NCBI GenBank assembly: GCA_017883605.1
Contig: JADGNH010000125.1
Coordinates: forward strand, 1-5,714
DNA: 5,714 bases
From: Methanobacteriaceae archaeon
GTDB lineage: Archaea; Methanobacteriota; Methanobacteria; Methanobacteriales; Methanobacteriaceae
Direction: 5' to 3'
How positions within the stretch are numbered: the stretch's first letter is position 1; every line of letters begins with the position of its first letter. The translations under genes were made by a program, and so were the position numbers. This document shows positions 1 through 4,643 of the stretch, piece after piece. Under the pieces are notes generated by a model. It searched no databases. It had not been told where the DNA came from and worked only from the letters and a program-made list of their open reading frames with translations.

Positions 1-162
1 AATCGTTCCTGCAGAACCTGTTGAAGAGACATAACCTTCCAGACTTAATTTCTTATTCGTTGCTCTTAATTGTTCAAATAGTGATTTCACTTTAGGGTGT
101 TCGGGTGTGTAATCCCTTGCATCCTCTTTATCTTTAATCCATCCTAATCCTTTAATTGTCAT
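1..162 (-). CDS. N-terminal fragment of a putative C1A (papain-like) cysteine peptidase
   Basis: An open frame runs without a stop from an ATG at 160-162 (minus strand) to the left edge, giving 54 residues. The N-terminus reads MTIKGLGWIKDKEDARDYTP and continues with a charged helix-like segment. A start of the type GLGW-x-x-D-x-x-D-x-RDYT is typical of the short leader of bacterial and archaeal C1A peptidases, which cleave peptide bonds with a Cys-His pair. The catalytic Cys, His and Asn would lie outside the window, so activity cannot be judged. There is no signal peptide in the visible part. No Shine-Dalgarno sequence precedes the ATG; the upstream bases are TATA-like, so a leaderless or very short-leader transcript is likely. 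The family call rests on this one motif and is moderate; that the frame is a real gene start is more certain. Confidence 0.6.
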   Translation of the reverse strand, partial: MTIKGLGWIKDKEDARDYTPEHPKVKSLFEQLRATNKKLSLEGYVSSTGSAGTI

Positions 163-186
163 GTTTATATATTTTATATTTTTTTA
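163..186 (-). promoter_or_regulatory. TATA-rich promoter of the C1A-like gene
   Basis: Read on the minus strand, the bases just before the ATG at 162 are almost pure A and T, with overlapping TATA-like words (TATAAAATATATAAAC) and no ribosome binding site. This fits an archaeal promoter driving a leaderless or near-leaderless mRNA. The exact box cannot be fixed because several overlapping candidates exist. Confidence 0.4.
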
Positions 187-282
187 ACTTAAATTTATCT
201 GATTTTCCAGTAAAGAATGGTGATTTAATCAGACTTATGCCATAGACAAATTCCCTGAAGGTATAATAATAAAATTATAAAA

Positions 283-340
283 TTCAAAAAATAAATTTCA
301 AAAAAATAATCTAGATAACGTGTTAAAAATAAAAAATAAT
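283..340 (-). terminator. U-tract terminator region downstream of the ExoD-like gene
   Basis: Read on the minus strand, downstream of the stop at 414-416, the RNA would contain several runs of five to seven U, seen as A runs on the plus strand near 286-291, 300-306 and 326-336. Archaeal RNA polymerase terminates at such U-tracts without needing a hairpin. The A/T richness of the whole spacer makes the exact site uncertain. Confidence 0.4.
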
Positions 341-354
341 TAAAACTGATAAAC

Positions 355-398
355 ATGCCTATTTTTATCTACTAAAATGCCTACTTTTATCTCTAAGA
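355..398. repeat. 22-bp direct repeat, two copies, past the 3' end of the ExoD-like gene
   Basis: Two adjacent 22-base units begin at 355 and 377. Both start ATGCCTA and continue with T-rich sequence ending in TTTTATCT, and they differ at a few positions. A third partial echo, TTTTATCTA followed by AAAATGG, lies at 412-426 and overlaps the last codons and stop of the ExoD-like gene. This looks like small-scale slippage duplication of the gene's 3' edge. No function can be assigned. Confidence 0.6.
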
Positions 399-413
399 TA
401 TAATAGGAAAGTT

Positions 414-1070
414 TTATCTAAAATGGAGACCTAAATAGGATAAAATAGTAATTATCACCTCTATTCCCACTGCGAATATCAAAATGTAGTAGATGGTGGT
501 TGCAATTACTGTGATGTAACCGGCTAAAATCAAGTAGCCGTCACGTTCTATAGTACCTAAAGCTATGAACAGAATTCCGTATGCTGGTAAAAAGTCTCCC
601 AATGGTATTAACAACGGTATCATAAGTAAAATAGCGCTAAGCGCCATTAAAGAACAATTTATGTATTCCATTTTTGTTTTGCTGGTCAAAAAGAAAAGTC
701 TGGGAGTTATAACTTTTTCTAGCGGGATTAAAATACGTAAAATTCCATTTAATATTGTTTCCACATTGTTTTTCGATATTTTATAGTCCATGAAACGTTT
801 AGGTATTAAAACAGTCCGGTTAAACATTATACTAATACTTATCAAAAATATGGCTAATCCTAATGGTATGCTTATCCCTGGTATGGATACTGGAAGCAAA
901 AAAGGAGCAGTTAAAATCACACAGGACATGAAAAGGCCGCGCTCCCCAATTACATCCAGGAAATCATTTAAGGTAATACCTTCCCCAGGAATTTTTGAAG
1001 AAATCTCGGATATAAAAACAGAAAACTGTTCGTCACCATCAAATCTCTCAGACAACCTTAATAACCCCAA
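414..1070 (-). CDS. ExoD-family integral membrane protein
   Basis: A 218-residue membrane protein matching the ExoD family (exopolysaccharide synthesis ExoD-like), whose biochemical role is unknown; in rhizobia exoD affects exopolysaccharide and alkali sensitivity. Family landmarks are visible in order: the N-terminal amphipathic block GITLNDFLDVIGERG (about 31-45), a hydrophobic hairpin with P-G-I-S and following G (about 50-82), and the signature IPLGDFLPAYGILFIALG followed by ERDGYLILAGY (about 155-185), then a last membrane segment (about 188-213). Length is typical, so the gene looks intact. The start is a TTG at 1068-1070: an in-frame TAA lies two codons upstream, and the next in-frame ATG, at residue 48, would delete the conserved N-terminal block. 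No Shine-Dalgarno sequence is seen, so a short leader is likely. It is divergent from the DedA-like gene. Confidence 0.85.
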   Translation of the reverse strand: MGLLRLSERFDGDEQFSVFISEISSKIPGEGITLNDFLDVIGERGLFMSCVILTAPFLLPVSIPGISIPLGLAIFLISISIMFNRTVLIPKRFMDYKISKNNVETILNGILRILIPLEKVITPRLFFLTSKTKMEYINCSLMALSAILLMIPLLIPLGDFLPAYGILFIALGTIERDGYLILAGYITVIATTIYYILIFAVGIEVIITILSYLGLHFR

Positions 1071-1096
1071 AAATTATTTTATACTGTTATTATTAC

Positions 1097-1104
1097 TTTT
1101 TAAA
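1097..1104 (-). promoter_or_regulatory. Candidate TATA box of the ExoD-like gene
   Basis: On the minus strand TTTAAAAA lies 27 to 34 bases upstream of the TTG start at 1070. This places transcription start only a few bases before the codon and fits the lack of a ribosome binding site. The region is AT-rich, so chance matches are possible. Confidence 0.4.
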
Positions 1105-1159
1105 TCTATTATAACTATCCCATATTAATGAAGCTCAGATTATAATGAACATAAATCAG

Positions 1160-1247
1160 GTTCAAAGTTGGATATATGGTGGTATTAAGTTCAAAGTTGG
1201 ATATATGGTGGTATTAAGTTCAAAGTTGGATATATGGTTGTGTATAG
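1160..1247. repeat. 29-bp tandem repeat, nearly three copies
   Basis: The unit starts TTCAAAGTTGGATATATGGT and ends GGTATTAAG. Copies begin at 1161, 1190 and 1219. The first two are identical over all 29 bases; the third is identical for its first 20 bases and then diverges. Each copy contains TTGGATATATGG, which holds a TATA-like core. The array lies about 90-177 bases upstream of the ExoD-like start and about 196-283 upstream of the DedA-like start. It could be an array of regulator binding sites or simple slippage; the sequence cannot decide. Confidence 0.9.
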
Positions 1248-1392
1248 GGGATGGAATGTCAGATAACTTTATTAGCATCAAAAGTGCTTTTAAGAAAATC
1301 AGCACCTCCCGGGTTCTAAATTTTTAAGTATTATTTAGATGGTTTTTGAGTAACTGCAGCTTTTTTAAGTAATGAAGTGCAATCTTATCTTT

Positions 1393-1437
1393 CTTAAAAA
1401 TAACATATAGAATTATTAAGGGGTATTATCCGGTGAT
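1393..1437 (+). promoter_or_regulatory. Promoter and ribosome binding site of the DedA-like gene
   Basis: A TATA-like CTTAAAAATA at 1393-1402 would place transcription start near 1425. GGTGAT at 1432-1437 matches the 3' end of archaeal 16S rRNA and sits five bases before the TTG at 1443. This ribosome binding site decides the start, since an in-frame TAA at 1437-1439 rules out anything further upstream. Confidence 0.6.
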
Positions 1438-1442
1438 AAAAA

Positions 1443-2069
1443 TTGTTTGCTGAGGTTATCTTATACTTAGAAAATATCCTAATGGTATACGGGCCTTTGG
1501 GGGTTTTTTTAGCCAGTATTGTCGAGGAAGTAATCGCCCCTATCCCCTCTACTCTGGTGATTATGGGAACTAGTTTTATTGTTTTAAAGGGTGCTACTAT
1601 CTCTCCCGACGCTTTTTTAAAGCTTTTTATTAACATAGTGCTGCCCGCTTCTTTAGGAGTGACAATTGGCTCTCTTTTCGTTTATACCATAGCTTATTTT
1701 GCTGGGAAACCATTTTTAGAGCGTTGGGGTAAATATTTAGGAGTTTCCTGGGAAGATCTAGAAAAAGCTGAAAAGAAGTTCGAAAAAAGTCGTTCAGATG
1801 AGATCATGCTATTCCTGGTTAGAGCGGTTCCCGTCGTCCCCAGCGTAGCCATAAGCGCATTCTGCGGGTTCATTCGTTTTGATCTCAAGAAGTATTTAAT
1901 AATAACATTTTTAGGGACGCTGGTAAGGGCATTCCTACTGGGATTTATTGGATGGCAATTTGGAAGCCTATATCAAACTGCAGCTGATGAAATATCTTAC
2001 CTTGAAGAAATTAGCCTCGCTGTTATTATAGTCGCCATTGTGGTTTACATCATTTACAAAAAGAAATAA
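1443..2069 (+). CDS. DedA-family (SNARE-associated/VTT domain) membrane protein
   Basis: A 208-residue integral membrane protein of the DedA/VTT family. Members are thought to be lipid scramblases or transporters; in bacteria they affect envelope integrity, undecaprenyl-phosphate recycling or membrane potential. Features: membrane segment with the acidic re-entrant motif EEVIAPIPS (28-36; family E-x-x-x-P-x-P), hydrophobic segment 64-85, cytoplasmic charged stretch about 100-120, the family motif R127-x-x-P130 leading into a small-residue helix, basic loop R145-DLKK, R162 in the next segment, G-x-x-x-G (167-174), and a final membrane helix 190-205 with a KKK tail. In the usual R-x-x-P-x-x-R motif the second Arg is replaced (VPVVPS). 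The start is TTG, set by the adjacent GGTGAT and an in-frame stop six bases upstream; the alternative ATG at residue 14 would trim the N-terminus. Divergent from the ExoD-like gene. Confidence 0.88.
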   Translation: MFAEVILYLENILMVYGPLGVFLASIVEEVIAPIPSTLVIMGTSFIVLKGATISPDAFLKLFINIVLPASLGVTIGSLFVYTIAYFAGKPFLERWGKYLGVSWEDLEKAEKKFEKSRSDEIMLFLVRAVPVVPSVAISAFCGFIRFDLKKYLIITFLGTLVRAFLLGFIGWQFGSLYQTAADEISYLEEISLAVIIVAIVVYIIYKKK

Positions 2070-2102
2070 TCAACCAAGTAGAATCCATAAAAATGGTCAC
2101 CG

Positions 2103-2120
2103 TCCACACCTGCCTGTGGA
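2103..2120. repeat. Small inverted repeat downstream of the DedA-like gene
   Basis: TCCACA at 2103-2108 pairs with TGTGGA at 2115-2120 around a six-base loop, 34 bases after the DedA-like stop. No U-run follows directly on the plus strand, so calling it a terminator is weak. It may be the 3' end structure of that mRNA. Confidence 0.4.
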
Positions 2121-2146
2121 AGAAGAGTGTGAACTTGAATAAGCAC

Positions 2147-2230
2147 TGAAAAAGTGTTTTAAATATTCAAAAGTAAAAAAAAGTGTTTTAATGTTAAAAG
2201 TAAAAAAAAAGTTTTTAAATATTGATATTT
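2147..2230. repeat. Degenerate 28-29-bp A/T-rich repeats
   Basis: AAGTGTTTTA begins at 2152 and again 29 bases later at 2181, and a weaker third version, AAGTTTTTAAAT, begins at 2209. Each is preceded by an A-run. The repeats resemble slippage copies of a U-tract terminator for the minus-strand gene ending at 2268. The low complexity limits confidence that the duplication means anything beyond that. Confidence 0.5.
2175..2210 (-). terminator. Double U-tract terminator of the coiled-coil gene
   Basis: Read on the minus strand, about 60 bases past the stop at 2268, the RNA would contain a run of nine U (plus strand 2202-2210) and then a run of eight U (2175-2182). Paired U-tracts of this kind are typical archaeal terminators. 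Confidence 0.55.
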
Positions 2231-2267
2231 TAAGTAAATATCGTTGATTTAGAATAATATCGGTGAT

Positions 2268-2498
2268 TTAATAACGCCTGTCACTTCGGCTAAGTAAGTT
2301 TTTTAAATGGTTAAATTGCATGTCTAAATCATTTAAACGCTCTGTAAGTTCTCTATTCTTCATTCTCATTTCTTCAAGGTCTCTGGACATTTTATACAGA
2401 ATATCGTCAACTTCGCCCCCGCTGCTACCTTGAGAACTTTTTCCACTTTTTTGCACCTGATCAAGGGCCGTATCAACTAATTTTTTTGGATCAAACAT
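2268..2498 (-). CDS. Small coiled-coil protein of unknown function
   Basis: A 76-residue soluble protein I do not recognise. It begins MFDPKKLVDTALDQ, has a short Ser/Gly-rich linker (about 18-28, KSGKSSQGSSGG), and continues as a highly charged helix from about 30 to 70. Hydrophobic residues there (V30, I33, M37, L41, L51, L55, L58, L65, L68) recur at coiled-coil spacing. It ends in a basic tail, RSDRRY. There are no cysteines, signal peptide or membrane segment, so it is likely a cytoplasmic oligomeric adaptor or a partner of a larger protein. The start is well supported: AGGAGGG at 2504-2510 (minus strand) lies five bases before the ATG. It is divergent from the DUF5518-like gene and has a candidate TATA box at 2545-2556. 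That the gene is real is likely; its role is unknown. Confidence 0.75.
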   Translation of the reverse strand: MFDPKKLVDTALDQVQKSGKSSQGSSGGEVDDILYKMSRDLEEMRMKNRELTERLNDLDMQFNHLKNLLSRSDRRY

Positions 2499-2544
2499 TT
2501 AATCCCTCCTATGTTTCAGAGCCTCTAAATATGAAGGAAGTTGT

Positions 2545-2556
2545 ACTTATAATTTA
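2545..2556 (-). promoter_or_regulatory. Candidate TATA box of the coiled-coil gene
   Basis: On the minus strand TAAATTATAAGT is centred about 52 bases upstream of the ATG at 2498. It would give a leader of roughly 25-30 bases that includes the AGGAGGG ribosome binding site. The geometry fits; the AT-rich background keeps confidence modest. Confidence 0.45.
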
Positions 2557-2617
2557 CGATTCGTTATCAATCATTAATTACGATATCAAGGTAAATAAAT
2601 AAATTTAATAAAATTCT

Positions 2618-2629
2618 AAATATATATCA
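2618..2629 (+). promoter_or_regulatory. TATA box of the DUF5518-like gene
   Basis: AAATATATATCA lies about 50 bases before the ATG at 2673. This would start transcription near 2650 and leave a leader of about 23 bases containing the ribosome binding site GGGAG at 2661-2665. Spacing fits a standard archaeal promoter. Confidence 0.55.
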
Positions 2630-2672
2630 CTATACCTATGCAAAAAGCATAAATTTAATTGGGAGAGTTAAA

Positions 2673-3071
2673 ATGAACTTAAACTGGATGGCAATCGGTG
2701 TTGCATTTGTGGTAACAATTATAATAGCTATTTTTAGTGGAATGTATTTACCAAAAAATGTAGGTCTTATAGGACCAATAATTGGTGGATTAATTGCAGG
2801 TTACATGGTTGGCGGGAGTTACACTGATGGAATTGTAAACGGTGGAATTCCAGCAGGTATAGCAGGACTTATATACCTTGTAGTGGTTGTGTTATTATTT
2901 GGAAGTACAATAACCACCGCGGCTATTGCTTTAGGTTATACTGGGTCAACTGAAACACTTTTAATCAGTGCATTAATAGGAGCAGCATTTGTAGGTTTTG
3001 CAATGTACTTCGTCCTTGGCATAATCGGTGGAATCATTGGTGTAGCAATAAAAGGAAGGAAACGCAATTAA
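2673..3071 (+). CDS. DUF5518-like glycine-rich membrane protein
   Basis: A 132-residue very hydrophobic protein with about four membrane segments: 5-23, 30-47, 60-80 (after the loop GGSYTDGIVNGGIP) and 95-124, ending in a basic KGRKRN tail. The block GPIIGGLIAGYMVGG followed by a polar loop and NGGIPAGIAGLI matches the layout of the archaeal DUF5518 family, common in Methanobacteriales and haloarchaea and of unknown function. The many small residues (GG, GxxxG, AxxG) suggest tightly packed helices as in small multimeric membrane proteins. The start is supported by GGGAG at 2661-2665, seven bases before the ATG. It appears to be transcribed alone, divergent from the coiled-coil gene. The family assignment is from memory of the pattern; that it is a membrane protein is certain from composition. 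Confidence 0.8.
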   Translation: MNLNWMAIGVAFVVTIIIAIFSGMYLPKNVGLIGPIIGGLIAGYMVGGSYTDGIVNGGIPAGIAGLIYLVVVVLLFGSTITTAAIALGYTGSTETLLISALIGAAFVGFAMYFVLGIIGGIIGVAIKGRKRN

Positions 3072-3145
3072 AAAAAATTCATATCTTTTATAGTCTTATC
3101 CTAGGATTTATTGGAATGTACTTAAAAAAGATTTATAAAAATAAT

Positions 3146-3445
3146 TCAATAAGTGAGAATTATCTTATTTAGAATTGTTACATCATTTAGAGAAGGTGTA
3201 AGGAATGGTAAAGTAAAAGTTGAGCCTCTTCCAAGTTCTGATTCGACCCAAATTCGTCTTCCGTGTCTTTTTATGATTTTATGGCATATAGCCAGTCCCA
3301 TACCCGTGCCTGAGTATTCATGTCGAGTGTGCAGCCTTCCAAATACCTCAAAGATTGATCTTGATGTTTTAGAAACCGACTATTTATCAGATTTAACCAC
3401 AGTAAATCCCATCACAAGCATTTTCTGAAAATAAAACTATTAAAT
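3146..3445 (-). pseudogene. Decayed C-terminal remnant of a sensor histidine kinase
   Basis: On the minus strand an open stretch from 3379 to a TGA at 3146-3148 encodes the end of a HATPase_c domain. Its parts are the F-box-like IFEVFGRLHTRHEYS, the G2 box GTGMGLAICHKI (G2 box at 3290-3310), then KRHGRRIWVESELGRGSTF and TLPF. This is the ATP-binding tail typical of PAS-type sensor kinases that are abundant in Methanobacterium. Upstream, a TAG at 3380-3382 interrupts the frame and the DNGIG (G1) box is scrambled. Weak continuity in other frames (KHQDQ just before IFEVF; a strand ending FTVVKSD near 3393-3413) shows frameshifts. The N-box, the phospho-accepting His and all sensor domains are missing and there is no start codon, so it cannot make a kinase. 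The conserved Gly of RHGGRIW is Arg here. The left boundary is firm; the right boundary is approximate. A plus-strand open frame from 3153 to 3428 is only its mirror. Confidence 0.85.
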
Positions 3446-3505
3446 ATCTCTATATGTACATCTTAAACAGTATTTGTCTTTATTTAAAGAACAGGCCTTT
3501 TTCTA

Positions 3506-3886
3506 TTAGTCCATAATCAAATTCTGTTCCAAGCACCGAACTATGTTCACTGCATTTTCATTTAATTTATAGTATTTATCTTTAGAGCTGTAATAAGAAT
3601 CAACCATCTGGTATTTTTTTAGTATTCCCAGGTTGTAAGAGATTAAATTCTGTTTTTCATTCAATAAAGTGACAAATTCACAGACACAGTAATCTCTCTG
3701 GGATAATAGAATAATCATCTTTAATCGGGAAGGGTTGCTTATAATTTTCAGTGCACTGGCAATTTCATTAATATTCGAATTTTTAAGAGAATCTGAGTCC
3801 TTTTGAAGATCATTTTCCCAGACCATTTTCACTTCAGGATCAATAGGGCAGCAGCGATTCCTTTTCATGAAATAAACTTTGTTCAT
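3506..3886 (-). CDS. ArsR/SmtB-family winged-helix regulator with CVC metal-site motif
   Basis: A 126-residue transcriptional repressor of the ArsR type. The winged-helix core runs from about 38 to 108: IASALKIISNPSRLKMIILL (42-61), then YCVCEF (66-71), the recognition helix with NLISYNLGILKKYQMV (80-95) and the wing SSKDKYYKL. The C67-V-C69 motif in the helix before recognition matches the As(III)/metal-binding ELCVCDL site of ArsR, and an extra pair C12-C13 near the N-terminus could add thiolate ligands; C118 is also present. Metal or thiol sensing is therefore likely, but no transporter or reductase target lies next to it. The DNA-contact Ser-x-x-Ser of typical members is altered (LISYNL for VSRHL). 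The start at 3886 fits a leaderless mRNA (TATA-like box 25 bases upstream); M7 is an alternative. Divergent from the duplicated-hairpin gene at 4074. Confidence 0.88.
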   Translation of the reverse strand: MNKVYFMKRNRCCPIDPEVKMVWENDLQKDSDSLKNSNINEIASALKIISNPSRLKMIILLSQRDYCVCEFVTLLNEKQNLISYNLGILKKYQMVDSYYSSKDKYYKLNENAVNIVRCLEQNLIMD

Positions 3887-3907
3887 ATTTTATAATAAAT
3901 ATTTCGG

Positions 3908-3915
3908 ATTTAAAA
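3908..3915 (-). promoter_or_regulatory. TATA box giving a leaderless ArsR mRNA
   Basis: On the minus strand TTTTAAAT is centred about 25 bases upstream of the ATG at 3886. This is the distance expected between TATA box and transcription start, so translation would begin at or next to the mRNA 5' end. The absence of any ribosome binding site agrees with this. Confidence 0.5.
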
Positions 3916-4015
3916 CTGTGCTAATACAACAATCATTTTTCATTTAATTTCAGGGGCAAACCCCCAATATTAATCCTAAAGTTTTAGAATTCAAATTTTT
4001 TCGAAATCGGCCTTC

Positions 4016-4066
4016 TATACTTAAGCAATTTCAAAACAGTATAAAAAGTATTCTAGTAAAGGAGGA
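4016..4066 (+). promoter_or_regulatory. Promoter region and strong ribosome binding site of the duplicated-hairpin gene
   Basis: AAAGGAGGA at 4058-4066 is a near-perfect Shine-Dalgarno sequence eight bases before the ATG at 4074. Two TATA-like words precede it: TATACTTAA at 4016-4024, which would give a leader of about 25 bases including the ribosome binding site, and TATAAAAA at 4040-4047, which lies so close that the transcript would start after the binding site. The upstream box is therefore preferred. Confidence 0.55.
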
Positions 4067-4073
4067 ATGAAAA

Positions 4074-4391
4074 ATGGAAAACAATCAAAAAAATGCTTTA
4101 ACCTACCTTTTAGGTGGTTTAGGCATCGTAGCATTATTAGGTAGCGTATTTAGTCTATATCCCATCTTATACGGTTTGTTAGGTGCGTTTATTTTATGGA
4201 CTGCATCTGGCGCTCTCAGAAGATCCTGGACCGCAATTTTAGGTAGTACCGGACTTATAGTTCTACTGGGAGGAGTATTTGGCCTGTATACATTCGCATA
4301 TGGTTTATTAGGCGCAGTTGTAATATGGGTAGTAGCAGGATCCTTAAAACAGTATCTTGGAGAAGATATGGTGGGAAAAGCCAGGAACTAA
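4074..4391 (+). CDS. Small membrane protein made of two tandem hairpin units
   Basis: A 105-residue hydrophobic protein I cannot assign to a named family. It consists of an internal duplication. Residues 13-48 and 56-91 align without gaps at an offset of 43, sharing 19 of 36 positions, including LLG-x-VF-x-LY (21-29 and 64-72), YGLLGA (33-38 and 76-81), W42/W85 and G46/G89. Each unit can form one or two membrane segments with an aromatic turn at LYP or LYT. The N-terminus MENNQKN and the C-terminus LGEDMVGKARN are polar. There are no cysteines or obvious catalytic residues. The start is fixed by AAAGGAGGA eight bases upstream. It is divergent from the ArsR-type regulator across 187 bases, so it is a possible regulated target, though this is inference from position only. 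Alternatives include an envelope stress protein or a small transporter subunit. Confidence 0.8.
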   Translation: MENNQKNALTYLLGGLGIVALLGSVFSLYPILYGLLGAFILWTASGALRRSWTAILGSTGLIVLLGGVFGLYTFAYGLLGAVVIWVVAGSLKQYLGEDMVGKARN

Positions 4392-4564
4392 ATTTGATGA
4401 TAACCGCAGGACGGATTAAAAAAGGGGGATAATGAAAAAAATAAGCTAACCAATAAAATGAAAAAATAAACCCTGCTTTGAATATTTTAGACCTTTTGAA
4501 ATTGGATAAACCCAAATTAAAGAGTTTCACAGTATATGAACCATATTATAATAACAAAAACCAA
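4392..4564. other. Gene-free spacer between convergent genes
   Basis: This A-rich stretch separates the ends of the duplicated-hairpin gene and the DUF11 gene. A five-codon frame at 4433 (ATG to TAA, after a GGGGGAT) is too short to be a gene. T-rich words near 4485-4498 could end the plus-strand transcript, but weakly. Nothing else is recognisable. Confidence 0.5.
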
Positions 4565-4639
4565 ACCCATAAAAATAAAAAAAAAAGAGATAAAAAAAAA
4601 TTGGGGTGGAAATAGATTTTGCACGTTTTTTCTATTTCC
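4565..4639 (-). terminator. Hairpin plus U-tract terminator of the DUF11 gene
   Basis: Just past the DUF11 stop (4644-4646, minus strand), an eight-base perfect inverted repeat, GGAAATAG at 4608-4615 and CTATTTCC at 4632-4639, encloses a 16-base loop. On the minus strand it is followed by U-runs of nine or more bases (A-runs on the plus strand at about 4577-4600). This is one of the clearest terminators in the window. Confidence 0.7.
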
Positions 4640-4643
4640 TATT

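Larger units (their letters stand above)
1071..1442. other. 372-base intergenic region between divergent membrane-protein genes
   Basis: No credible gene was found here on either strand. The short open frame beginning near 1145 runs through a 29-bp tandem repeat, which is not a multiple of three, and has no family features. The region holds the promoter of the ExoD-like gene at its left end, the tandem repeat at 1160-1247, and the promoter and ribosome binding site of the DedA-like gene at its right end. About 1250-1380 shows no recognisable feature; it could hide a small RNA, but nothing specific supports that. Confidence 0.6.

Noticed and set aside
1160..1247. CRISPR-like array
   Set aside because: The copies are directly adjacent with no unique spacers, so this is a tandem repeat and not a CRISPR.
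1145..1327. 60-codon plus-strand frame across the 29-bp tandem repeat
   Set aside because: The repeat period is not a multiple of three, so the encoded peptide changes frame at each copy; there is no ribosome binding site and no recognisable product.
3153..3428. 91-codon plus-strand open frame
   Set aside because: It is the exact mirror of the histidine kinase remnant on the minus strand, starts at a GTG without a ribosome binding site and shows no family features.
3952..3966. GGGG-CAAA-CCCC hairpin between the ArsR and hairpin genes, as an operator or riboswitch
   Set aside because: Only four or so base pairs with a tiny loop and no second copy; not enough to call a regulatory element.
4433..4450. 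Five-codon frame after a GGGGGAT sequence
   Set aside because: The ribosome-binding-like sequence is suggestive, but the frame ends after five codons, too short to support as a gene.
4255..4530. 91-codon minus-strand frame overlapping the duplicated-hairpin gene
   Set aside because: It is antisense to a gene with a strong ribosome binding site and clear internal duplication; the frame itself has no start signal or family match.
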